DNA from: an uncultured Gemmiger sp.
GTDB taxonomy: Bacteria; Bacillota; Clostridia; Oscillospirales; Ruminococcaceae
DNA: 49,996 nucleotides
NCBI GenBank assembly: GCA_947631565.1
Contig: CANRLV010000010.1
Coordinates: 1-49,996 of the forward strand
Direction of reading: 5' to 3'
Both the position numbers and the translations under genes were made by a program. The notes under the pieces were generated by a model, which ran no database searches, was not told the DNA's origin, and saw only the letters and a program-made list of their open reading frames with translations. Below, piece after piece: positions 1 to 6,289 of this stretch. Within the stretch, counting starts at the first letter, position 1. Each line of letters opens with the position of its first letter.

Positions 1-39
1 GAATTTTACAAGGCAAGAAAGGAGCGTGGCGAACTATGA
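1..39 (+). CDS. C-terminus of RelE/HigB-type toxin (partial)
   Basis: The first bases read in frame as EFYKARKERGEL and then a TGA stop. The stop overlaps the ATG of the next gene (ATGA, 4-bp overlap). A short basic tail ending immediately before an XRE antitoxin is typical of phage Gp49/HigB-type mRNA interferases in the toxin-first HigBA order. Only 12 residues are visible, so the family call rests mainly on context. Confidence 0.5.
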   Translation, partial: EFYKARKERGEL

Positions 40-332
40 AAACCTGGAACGATTACAAAGAATATGTTAAAAGCATCAATGCCGACGAAAAAAAGAATAT
101 GGAAGAAATCGAAGAGATGGCAGCCATCGTCGGGGCATTGGTACAGCAAAGAAATGCGTTGGGGCTGTCGCAGCGGGAATTGGCAGCGCGCTGCGGTATG
201 CCGCAGTCCTCCATTGCCCGTATCGAATCCTGCAAGACAGCCCCCAATCTGGATACGCTGCTTAAAGTAATGGGTACGCTTGGATTAAAACTGAGCGTGG
301 CAACGCCGGAGCAGCCAAAAGCGACGGCCTGA
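36..332 (+). CDS. XRE-family HTH antitoxin (HigA-like)
   Basis: This 98-residue protein has an N-terminal acidic helix (about 1-30) and a Cro/C1 helix-turn-helix at about 35-85. The HTH shows LSQRELAARCGMPQSSIARIE, followed by the usual helix PNLDTLLKVMGTLGLKL. Size and layout match antitoxins of the HigA/RelB-like XRE group. They neutralise the cognate toxin and repress their own operon by binding upstream DNA. An AAAGGAG site lies 10 nt before the start, inside the end of the upstream toxin gene, so the two are translationally coupled. The toxin itself lies mostly outside the window. Confidence 0.85.
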   Translation: MKTWNDYKEYVKSINADEKKNMEEIEEMAAIVGALVQQRNALGLSQRELAARCGMPQSSIARIESCKTAPNLDTLLKVMGTLGLKLSVATPEQPKATA

Positions 333-422
333 AACCCAGTTGGTAGCTCGCAACCAAAGAAACACACAGTAACGTTTATTTCCGTGTGACGCAGCGCTCA
401 CCCCATATTTTGGCCAGCGAGG

Positions 423-478
423 AGAGCAGCTGACTCTTAATCAGCGGGCCCTGGGTTCGAGTCCCCGATGGCGCACCA
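423..478 (+). pseudogene. tRNA-Lys(CTT) 3' two-thirds, 5' part degenerate
   Basis: The sequence contains an intact anticodon arm (GCTGA-CTCTTAA-TCAGC, anticodon CTT), a T arm with TTCGAGT, and the acceptor 3' strand ATGGCGC-A-CCA. The 5' acceptor strand and D arm expected about 27 nt upstream are not recognisable: only GCGC at 395-398 and a GAGAGC resembling the D-stem 3' side remain, spaced about 9 nt too far apart. It is therefore either a truncated tRNA or the tRNA half of an integration site. A terminator follows directly. Confidence 0.65.
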
Positions 479-484
479 TTACCA

Positions 485-535
485 GCAAATCCGAACCCGC
501 TCTTGTATGAGAGCGGATTCGGATTTGTCTTTTTG
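485..535 (+). terminator. Intrinsic terminator after tRNA-Lys remnant (copy 1)
   Basis: A long hairpin with arms AAATCCGAACCCGCTCT / GAGAGCGGATTCGGATTT is followed by TCTTTTT. The 43-nt core at 485-527 is repeated identically at 1213-1255. Confidence 0.8.
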
Positions 536-539
536 TATC

Positions 540-796
540 CGTCTGCCGCCAAACTTGACATCAGGTAAAGCGGTGTGTATCTTGAAATGTGCGGAGGCGG
601 AATGGCCTTGTGCGCAGACCGCGAAAGGCAGGCCGGAATGTGTAGGCAGCAGGAATGTATTTCCCCAAATCGGCTTGCGCATAATCTCGCCAACACCTCT
701 TGCCGCCCGGCAGACTTTACACATGAAACGAGGGATGTTTACCCCATAACTGGCACTTTGGACGCGCCGCTGCGGCGTGAGCTACAAAGGAGAGGT
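540..796 (+). other. Stretch without recognisable gene
   Basis: Between the first terminator and the ribosome binding site of the small gene I see no convincing start with a ribosome binding site, no RNA gene and no repeat. An open frame runs through from 575 on the plus strand, but its composition does not look like a protein-coding region. Confidence 0.4.
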
Positions 797-1096
797 GTGT
801 ACAAAAAATCTTATCGATATGAGGCATCAATGTATAAGTACAGACAGGAATTTGAAAGTTTTCTCAATGAGGAAAAAGATGATTATACACCATCCTTCTT
901 AATACGTTATTTTGAGAAAGAATTCAAAATCAGAGATTTTCCCTTAGAAAATATAAAAAATGGGTTAGCGCATATAGTAGAAAACCTGAATGCACGGAAG
1001 ACAAATAATTATGTTTTGATATCAGCCGTTATAGGTGCAATTTCCGGGGCGATTTTTACGGGAATAGGGTCTCTCATTGTAGCACTAATACAATAG
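797..1096 (+). CDS. Small AT-rich protein with C-terminal membrane segment, unknown
   Basis: A sharp drop in GC content begins here. GTG at 797 sits 4 nt after AAAGGAG and gives 99 residues. An ATG at 830 (88 residues) is the alternative start. The chain is charged and helical at first (YRQEFESFLNEEKDDYTPSF, then FEKEFKIRDFPLENIKNGLA) and ends in one hydrophobic segment, YVLISAVIGAISGAIFTGIG to the C-terminus. This suggests a tail-anchored membrane protein with a cytoplasmic N-terminus. I do not recognise the family. It lies between two copies of a tRNA 3' end plus terminator, and with its different base composition that suggests horizontal acquisition. Confidence 0.55.
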   Translation: MYKKSYRYEASMYKYRQEFESFLNEEKDDYTPSFLIRYFEKEFKIRDFPLENIKNGLAHIVENLNARKTNNYVLISAVIGAISGAIFTGIGSLIVALIQ

Positions 1097-1196
1097 TCAG
1101 TAAGTTTTTAAAAGTAACTTCTATAGTTATAGCTAAGGGTTTGATAAAAAGGCGCAAGATGGTTTCCACGGATAAAGGTTCGACTGTTGCGTACAA

Positions 1197-1263
1197 TGGC
1201 GCACCAAACTCCGCAAATCCGAACCCGCTCTTGTATGAGAGCGGATTCGGATTTGCCTTTTTT
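1197..1263 (+). repeat. Second copy of tRNA 3' end plus terminator (att-like direct repeat)
   Basis: TGGCGCACCA, the acceptor end of tRNA-Lys, recurs at 1197-1206. After a short diverged spacer it is followed by the same 43-nt hairpin (1213-1255) found at 485-527, then a T tract. Upstream of this copy no complete tRNA can be folded: only GGTTCGA remains of the T arm. Together with copy 1 it brackets about 0.7 kb. Confidence 0.7.
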
Positions 1264-1361
1264 GGATTCAACTGTTGGCGCGGTTGCAACGGCAGAATGG
1301 CGATGGTATAATAAAACAGTACCGATTCTTGTACAACGCTGGGACCGATAAGGATAAAATC

Positions 1362-2639
1362 ATGCGCTCTTCCTTTGTCATCAAGGGGCATATCTGCTAC
1401 TGCCCGGAGCCTGCCCGCCTGGTCATCGCGCCGGACAGCTACCTTTTGTGCGAGAACGGCGTCTGCCGGGGCGTTTTTGCCGAGCTGCCCGCCGCCTGCC
1501 GCGCTCTGCCGTTTGAAGATATGGGAGACAGATTCATCCTGCCCGGCTTTGTCGACCTGCACACCCATGCTCCGCAGAGCGCTTTTCGCGGCACCGGTAT
1601 GGACAGGGAGCTGACGGAATGGCTGACGGCCAACGCTTTCCCGGAGGAAAGCCGCTACGCCGACCTCGCCTATGCCGAAAAGGCCTACCGCATTTTTACC
1701 GACGAGCTGGTGCGCAGCGCCACCACGCGGGCGGTCATCTTTGCCACCGTGCACACGCCGGCCACGCTGCTGCTGATGGATCTGCTGGAGCAGGCCGGCC
1801 TGGGCGCCTATGTGGGCAAGGTGAACATGGACCGCAACGCGCCGCCGTCCCTGTGCGAGGAGAGCGCTGCGCGCTCGGCCGCGGATACAGCCGCCTGGCT
1901 GGACCAGTGCCGGCAGCGGGCCCACAAAACCGTGCGGCCCATCCTCACACCGCGGTTCATCCCGTCCTGCTCCGACGAACTGCTAACGGCGCTGGGCGAG
2001 CTGCAAAAGCAGTACGGCGTGCCGGTGCAGTCCCACCTGTCAGAAAACCTCTCGGAGATCGAGTGGGTGAAGGAGCTCTGCCCGCAAGCGGCATTCTACG
2101 GCCAGGCCTACGACCGGTTCGGGCTGTTCGGCACAAACGGTCCGGCGGTGATGGCCCACTGCGTCCATTCCGGCGATGCCGAGCTCGATCTCATCCGGCG
2201 GCGCGGCGTGTTCATCGCCCACTGCCCGCAGTCCAACATGAACCTTGCCTCCGGCATCGCGCCGGTGCGCCGCTGCCTGGACCGCGGACTGCGCATGGGG
2301 TTGGGCACCGACGTGGCGGGCGGGGCCAGCCTTTCGATGCTGCGGGCCGTCAGCGATGCCATCCAATGCTCAAAGCTGCTGTGGCGGCTGGCGGATACCA
2401 CGCTGGCGCCGCTCAAGCTGAGCGAGGCGCTCTACCTGGCCACCAAGGGCGGCGGCGCGTTTTTCGGCAAGGTGGGCAGCTTTGAGGACGGCTATGCCTT
2501 TGACGCCGTCGTGCTGGATGACACCGCCCTGCCCCACCCGCAGCTGCTGGCGCCGGCACAGCGGCTGGAGCGCCTTGTCTACCTCGCGGACGACCGACAC
2601 ATCTGCGCGAAATGGGTAGACGGCCGGCGCCTGTTCTAA
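1362..2639 (+). CDS. guaD: Guanine deaminase (amidohydrolase)
   Basis: This 425-residue metal-dependent hydrolase converts guanine to xanthine in purine salvage or degradation. Visible marks are the metal-binding HTHAPQ after GFVDL (about 65-72), VGKVNMDRNAP (about 155-165) typical of guanine deaminases, LTPRFIPSC, the zinc/active-site region QSHLSEN, MAHCVHSGD, IAHCPQSNMNLASG, and LGTDVAGG carrying the late catalytic Asp. Length fits the family. ATG 1362 is chosen because AAGG precedes it by 8 nt and the protein aligns from there; an upstream in-frame ATG at 1275 lies over the terminator region. It stands alone, with no xanthine dehydrogenase or permease nearby. Confidence 0.92.
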   Translation: MRSSFVIKGHICYCPEPARLVIAPDSYLLCENGVCRGVFAELPAACRALPFEDMGDRFILPGFVDLHTHAPQSAFRGTGMDRELTEWLTANAFPEESRYADLAYAEKAYRIFTDELVRSATTRAVIFATVHTPATLLLMDLLEQAGLGAYVGKVNMDRNAPPSLCEESAARSAADTAAWLDQCRQRAHKTVRPILTPRFIPSCSDELLTALGELQKQYGVPVQSHLSENLSEIEWVKELCPQAAFYGQAYDRFGLFGTNGPAVMAHCVHSGDAELDLIRRRGVFIAHCPQSNMNLASGIAPVRRCLDRGLRMGLGTDVAGGASLSMLRAVSDAIQCSKLLWRLADTTLAPLKLSEALYLATKGGGAFFGKVGSFEDGYAFDAVVLDDTALPHPQLLAPAQRLERLVYLADDRHICAKWVDGRRLF

Positions 2640-2726
2640 GGCGTAAACCTTATCCGCCTGCAACGGCCGGTATACAGGTGCGGTAAACTTTGGATCAAGT
2701 TCCCCAAAAGGCACGGCCTTTTCCGA

Positions 2727-3203
2727 CTGATTTCGAAAAACCTGCGCAAGGCCGTCGCCAACGACCCCGAGGGCCGCGAGGGCATGGCGCTCGGTCAGTA
2801 TGTGACCGGCATGGCGTTCTCGAACGTCGGCCTCGGCATTGCCCATTCCATGGCCCATACCCTGGGCGCTGTGTATGACACGCCGCACGGCGTGGCCTGC
2901 GCGATGATGCTGCCCATCGTGATGGAGTACAACCAGGAGTGCACCGGCGACAAGTTCAAGTATATCGCTGAGGCCATGGGCGTCGACACGACCGGCATGG
3001 ACCAAGCGACCTACCGCAAGGCGGCCATCGACGCCGTCAAGCAGCTTTCCGCCGACGTCGGCATCCCCACCAGGCTGGAGGCGATGAAGGAGGAGGACCT
3101 CGAGTTCCTTGCCCGATCCGCCGCCGCCGATGCCTGCGCGCCCGGCAACCCCAGGCCCGCCAGCGTTGAGGACTTCAAGGCGCTGTTCCGCAAGATCATG
3201 TAA
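2727..3203 (+). pseudogene. Iron-containing alcohol dehydrogenase, C-terminal fragment
   Basis: From about 2727 the frame reads ISKNLRKAVANDPEGREGMA, then ALGQYVTGMAFSNVGLGIAH and HTLGAVYDTPHGVACAMMLP, continuing to the normal C-terminus. This matches the second half of group III iron alcohol dehydrogenases (FucO/lactaldehyde reductase-like), including the metal-ligand His residues in IAHSMAH and the PHG motif. The NAD-binding N-terminal half (about 220 residues) is missing, and no start with a ribosome binding site opens the homologous part. An ATG at 2784 could make a 139-residue product, but the enzyme would lack its cofactor domain. I read it as a deletion remnant. Confidence 0.8.
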
Positions 3204-3232
3204 AGCGTAAACAGGCCGGAAACAGGAGAACC

Positions 3233-3260
3233 GCGGCCCGCTGTGCAAACAGCGGGCCGC
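3233..3260. other. Perfect 11-bp hairpin after dehydrogenase remnant
   Basis: GCGGCCCGCTG, a 6-nt loop TGCAAA and CAGCGGGCCGC form a perfect stem 30 nt after the stop. No T tract follows on either strand, so efficient intrinsic termination is doubtful. It is probably the old terminator of the dehydrogenase gene. Confidence 0.5.
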
Positions 3261-3359
3261 AGTTCCGCGCGCGGCTTTGTCCTCCGCTGCCGGTATAATG
3301 AATCATCGCTCACCCGGCAGGCCGAATGAGCGATGATATGCGCGATGAAAACGGCGCTT

Positions 3360-3851
3360 TCACGCCGCACCGGCGCGGGCGGCGGGCGCGCCCGGCGCAT
3401 CAGAGGCCCCGGGCAGCTGCAGCCGCACACTGACGCGGCGCGGCGGGCGCGCGCCCTCCGGCAGCAGCCAGACCTGCTCCACGCAGACCCTCTCGCCGCT
3501 GACCGAGAAGAGGACGAACGCCTGCCCCCGGGCCAGCGCGAACAGCTGCACGGGCAGCTGCGCGCAGAAAAACCGGCAGCTCGGCCGGCGCCGGCCACTC
3601 AGCCGCAGGCGATAGCTGCGCTCCAGCGCCCAGGCCCGCAGGCTGGGGCTTTTGAGGAAGGCGCGGCAGGCGGCATACCGGATGCTCTCCGGATGCAGCG
3701 GGCAGGGGATGGCCACGGTGACCGGCAGGTCCGCCGCGCTGGCCAGCGCGGCGCCGAGCTGCCGCCCGGAGACCTCGGCCTGCAGCCCTTGGGGAAAGCG
3801 GCGGACCGTCTTTTTGGCGGGGGCGGGGGTGACTTGGGTTTGGGTTTTCAT
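3360..3851 (-). CDS. Hypothetical basic protein, unknown
   Basis: The start at 3851 is supported by GAAAGGAG 7 nt upstream and gives 163 residues beginning MKTQTQVTPAPAKKTVRRFP. The protein is Ala/Arg/Pro-rich, without a signal peptide or a clear membrane span. A middle part with ESIRYAACRAFLKSPSLRAW and alternating hydrophobic strands (FVLFSVSGERVCVEQVWLLP) looks folded. The C-terminal 25 residues are low complexity. I recognise no domain. A consensus promoter (4005-4033) and a leader containing an intrinsic terminator (3912-3954) precede it, so expression may be conditional. Confidence 0.55.
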   Translation of the reverse strand: MKTQTQVTPAPAKKTVRRFPQGLQAEVSGRQLGAALASAADLPVTVAIPCPLHPESIRYAACRAFLKSPSLRAWALERSYRLRLSGRRRPSCRFFCAQLPVQLFALARGQAFVLFSVSGERVCVEQVWLLPEGARPPRRVSVRLQLPGASDAPGAPAARAGAA

Positions 3852-3911
3852 GGGAACGCTCCTTTCAGGGCCTTCGCCTTCCCGGCGCAGTGCTTTGCGG
3901 CACGGTGCCGC

Positions 3912-3954
3912 AAAAAAAGACACACTACACAGGCGAAAGCCGTTATAGTGTGTC
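3912..3954 (-). terminator. Leader terminator/attenuator ahead of 3360-3851 gene
   Basis: On the minus strand a perfect 9-bp stem (GACACACTA / TAGTGTGTC) encloses an inner GGC-TTTC-GCC hairpin and is followed by seven T residues at 3912-3918. It lies about 45-85 nt into the transcript from the 4005-4033 promoter and 60 nt before the start codon. It is therefore either an attenuator or the end of a short RNA of about 85 nt. Complementary GCACSGTGCC segments lie on both sides of it (3897-3911 and 3970-3981) and could form a competing structure. Confidence 0.6.
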
Positions 3955-4004
3955 AAATCTCTATTGTAAGCACCGTGCCGGTCCCCCGGAACGATTCCAT
4001 TGTT

Positions 4005-4033
4005 ATTATACCATGTGATGCCGGTTTATGCAA
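4005..4033 (-). promoter_or_regulatory. Sigma-A promoter for leader/3360-3851 gene
   Basis: Minus-strand TTGCAT (4028-4033), a 17-bp spacer and TATAAT (4005-4010). The predicted start near 3998 gives a leader of about 147 nt. Confidence 0.75.
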
Positions 4034-4094
4034 GCGTTCTTTTACGCCTTTTTGCAAAAAAATTCAAAAATGCCGCCAATGTGCCGCTGTAAGC

Positions 4095-4131
4095 AAAAAA
4101 CCCGCCCCCGGGCAGATCTGCCCGGGGGGCG
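4095..4131 (-). terminator. Intrinsic terminator of hsp20
   Basis: A minus-strand GC-rich hairpin (GGGCAGATCTGCCC core extended by CCCCC/GGGGG) is followed by TTTTTTG. It is 36 nt beyond the hsp20 stop. Confidence 0.85.
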
Positions 4132-4166
4132 GCTCGCGCTCTGCCCGGCCGGCGGCCGGGGGTGGC

Positions 4167-4610
4167 TCACTCGATCATGATGACCTTTTTCTCCGGCAGC
4201 TTGGGGGCGTCCTGCTTGGGCACGCTCAGCTTGAGCACGCCGTCCTCAAACTTGGCCTGCACGTCCTTCTCGGTGACCTGCTCGCCGACATAGTAGCTGC
4301 GCTGCATCGAGCCCGCATACCGTTCCTGCCGGACGATGCGGCCGTTGCCGTCGGTCTGGTCCCGGTTCAGGTCCTTGGCGGCGCTGACCACCAGATACCC
4401 GTCGCTCAGCTCCAGGCTGATCTCGTCCTTCTTGAAGCCCGGCAGGTCGATGTCGACCTCGTAGTGGTCGTCATGGTCGCGGACGTCGGTCTTCATCACG
4501 TTGGCGGCGTGCTTGCCGTAGAGCTTGCGGTCCATGCCGTCAAAGTCCCGCAGCGCGGGGAAGTCCATCCAGCTGTCAAAAAAATCATCAAAAATACGCG
4601 GTACCAACAT
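4167..4610 (-). CDS. Small heat-shock protein Hsp20/alpha-crystallin
   Basis: This 147-residue ATP-independent holdase chaperone has a short N-terminal region MLVPRIFDDFFDSW (about 1-35). An alpha-crystallin domain follows (about 40-135) with KTDVRDHDDHYEVDIDLPGF, KKDEISLELSDGYLVVSA, and the closing FEDGVLKLSVPK. The final KKVIMIE provides the I-x-I contact used for oligomer assembly. Length is normal for bacterial Hsp18/20. GGAGGAAATGCCTT precedes the ATG at 4610. The promoter overlaps a CIRCE element, so HrcA should repress it outside heat stress. It is monocistronic, with its own terminator. Confidence 0.95.
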   Translation of the reverse strand: MLVPRIFDDFFDSWMDFPALRDFDGMDRKLYGKHAANVMKTDVRDHDDHYEVDIDLPGFKKDEISLELSDGYLVVSAAKDLNRDQTDGNGRIVRQERYAGSMQRSYYVGEQVTEKDVQAKFEDGVLKLSVPKQDAPKLPEKKVIMIE

Positions 4611-4698
4611 AAGGCATTTCCTCCTGACGCAATGTTTTGAGCATCGGACGAAAGGCGCAGACCCTTGCGGGCCGTCTTTGTTCCTTTGTTCTGACTCT

Positions 4699-4740
4699 AT
4701 TATACCACATAAATTAGCACTGTCAAGTCTAGAGTGCTAA
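4699..4740 (-). promoter_or_regulatory. hsp20 promoter overlapped by CIRCE (HrcA operator)
   Basis: On the minus strand, TTAGCACTC, 9 nt, CAGTGCTAA (4714-4740) matches the CIRCE inverted repeat TTAGCACTC-N9-GAGTGCTAA with one mismatch. The -35 TTGACA (4721-4726) lies inside the second half; a 16-bp spacer leads to TATAAT (4699-4704). HrcA bound here would directly block RNA polymerase. Confidence 0.9.
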
Positions 4741-4835
4741 AAATGCGTGAAATTCCTGTTAATAAACGGTGAACATTGCGTTCCCTACCCGCAAAGTATG
4801 CCCGCGGGGCAGCCGGCTTATGCACGGGCGGCAGC

Positions 4836-4873
4836 AAAAAACCGGCCCTGCCTTGCGGTTTGGGACCGGTTTT
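4836..4873 (-). terminator. Intrinsic terminator of DUF5131 gene
   Basis: Minus strand AAAACCGGTCCC and GGGCCGGTTTTTT form a stem with a T tract, 17 nt beyond the stop of the DUF5131 gene. Confidence 0.8.
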
Positions 4874-4889
4874 GGATATAAACACAGAG

Positions 4890-5609
4890 CTACGGCGTGT
4901 AATCGATGGCCGCCCGGGCGGCCTGCGGCTCCTGCAGGCGGCGCTCGATGCGGTAGAGCCTTCCGTCCTTGACAAACCGCGCCCCCGTCTGCTTAAAGTG
5001 GAAGGCCACGCCGTGGCGCACGCACTGCGCCCGCGTCGCCAGCACCCAGTCATACCGGCAAAGCCGGGCGCGGGGGCCGGATTCGCCGCCGCAGGTGACA
5101 AGCTCGAACGTCCCGGCATCGAGATACGCCTCGATATCGATGGGTCCCAGCATCGGCTCGTGGATGATGCGCTTGTGCCGCGCCGGCACGGCCAGGAAGA
5201 CCGGCAGCCGGCGGTCGGCCTGCTCCTGGTCCTCGCAGGTGCACCACAGCGTCACGTTGGGCCAGCCGCCGCCCCAGTCGTCGGGCAGGCAGTCCATGGC
5301 ACGGTGGATGCGCTTGGTGATGATGTGGAACTGCAGGTCGGGGCGCTCGCGCATCATCTGCCAGCAGTCCGGCCGCCAGGCGTCGGCGTCCTCGACAAAA
5401 AAGTCCGAGGTCATGCAGGCGAACACCGTGCTGCCGGGCGGCAGCTTGTAGTCCCCGCTGCGGCCGCGCCGGCGCGGCAGGTCAAAGTCCGCCGTGCGGG
5501 TCACGACGCTGGCATCCCGGCCGACGGATTCGTCCCGGCGGTAGACATAGCAGTTCTGGCAGCCGGCGCTGAGCTTGTGGCAGCCGTGCCAGGGGTTCCA
5601 GATGGGCAC
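4890..5609 (-). CDS. DUF5131 family protein (phage Gp37/Gp68-like)
   Basis: This 239-residue protein starts at GTG 5609 as MPIWNPWHGCHKLSAGCQNC and continues YVYRRDES. This is the typical opening of the family, with a C-x6-C-x2-C cysteine cluster that may bind a metal or an Fe-S cluster. Further family marks are FACMTSDFFVEDADAWRPDC, FHIITKRIHR, LWCTCEDQEQADRR, HEPMLGPIDIE and TCGGESGPRAR, followed by FHFKQTGARFV. GTG 5618 is an alternative start, but AGGGGG fits 5609 better. The promoter at 5630-5658 leaves only a few leader bases. Members occur in phages and bacterial chromosomes; their biochemical function is not established. Confidence 0.85.
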   Translation of the reverse strand: MPIWNPWHGCHKLSAGCQNCYVYRRDESVGRDASVVTRTADFDLPRRRGRSGDYKLPPGSTVFACMTSDFFVEDADAWRPDCWQMMRERPDLQFHIITKRIHRAMDCLPDDWGGGWPNVTLWCTCEDQEQADRRLPVFLAVPARHKRIIHEPMLGPIDIEAYLDAGTFELVTCGGESGPRARLCRYDWVLATRAQCVRHGVAFHFKQTGARFVKDGRLYRIERRLQEPQAARAAIDYTP

Positions 5610-5629
5610 AGGCCTCACCCCCTGTGCCC

Positions 5630-5658
5630 AGTATACCACGCGGCCGCCGCCCGCGCAA
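5630..5658 (-). promoter_or_regulatory. Promoter of DUF5131 gene
   Basis: Minus strand TTGCGC (5653-5658), 17 bp, TATACT (5630-5635). The predicted start near 5623 gives an almost leaderless mRNA. Confidence 0.55.
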
Positions 5659-5670
5659 CGCAGGCGGGCA

Positions 5671-5699
5671 TTGCCTTTTTGACCGCGGCGTGGTACGAT
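5671..5699 (+). promoter_or_regulatory. Promoter of ybaK-like gene
   Basis: TTGCCT (5671-5676), 17 bp, TACGAT (5694-5699), 33 nt before the start codon. It is divergent from the DUF5131 promoter. Confidence 0.5.
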
Positions 5700-5732
5700 A
5701 TCGGGTAGAGAAAGCAAAAAAGGAGCCCGCCC

Positions 5733-6221
5733 ATGCCGGACAAAAAAGCCAAGACCGAAAAAACCAACGTGATGCGCCTGCTGGACCAAAAGAAAGCCGC
5801 CTACACGGCCCACTGGTACGGCGACACCGGCGCCGTCAGCGGCGCCGAGGTGGCGGCCGTGCTGGGCATCGACCCGGCGCGGATGTTCAAAACGCTGGTC
5901 ACCCGCGCCGGCAGCGGCGCGCACTATGTGTTTCTGGTGCCGGTGCAGGGCGAGCTGGACCTCAAAAAAGCGGCCAAGGCGGTGGGCGAGAAGAGCATCG
6001 CCATGCTCCCGGCCAAGGAGCTGCTGCCGCTGACCGGCTACGTCCACGGCGGCTGCTCGCCTATCGGGATGAAAAAGCCTTTTCCCACCGTCGTCGACGC
6101 CAGCGCCGCGGCGTTCGGCACCGTCGTGTTCAGCGCCGGCAGGATCGGCTGCCAGGTCGAGACGACGCTGGCGGAGCTCCAAAAGCTGGTCAGGTATACG
6201 CTGTGCGACATCACGGTGTAA
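5733..6221 (+). CDS. ybaK: YbaK/EbsC family aminoacyl-tRNA deacylase
   Basis: This 162-residue single-domain protein hydrolyses mischarged aminoacyl-tRNA, typically Cys-tRNA(Pro), in trans after prolyl-tRNA synthetase errors. Visible family features are KTNVMRLLDQKKAAYTAHWY, MFKTLVTRAGSGAHYVFLVP with the central Lys of the substrate pocket, KKAAKAVGEKSIAMLPAKEL, GYVHGGCSPIGMKKPFPTVV containing the hallmark GGCSPIG loop, and the closing beta segment VFSAGRIGCQVE. Length equals that of the E. coli and Haemophilus proteins. AAAAAGGAG lies 8 nt before the ATG. It is monocistronic, ended by the bidirectional terminator at 6232-6273. Confidence 0.93.
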   Translation: MPDKKAKTEKTNVMRLLDQKKAAYTAHWYGDTGAVSGAEVAAVLGIDPARMFKTLVTRAGSGAHYVFLVPVQGELDLKKAAKAVGEKSIAMLPAKELLPLTGYVHGGCSPIGMKKPFPTVVDASAAAFGTVVFSAGRIGCQVETTLAELQKLVRYTLCDITV

Positions 6222-6231
6222 CGTAGCACCC

Positions 6232-6273
6232 AAAAGCACCCCCGCGCCCGGTTTTGGGCGCGGGGGTGCTTTT
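6232..6273. terminator. Bidirectional intrinsic terminator
   Basis: Perfect arms AAAAGCACCCCCGCGCCC / GGGCGCGGGGGTGCTTTT enclose a GGTTTT loop. It sits between two convergent genes and carries A and T tracts on both sides. Confidence 0.92.
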
Positions 6274-6289
6274 ACGGTTGGCTGTTGCG

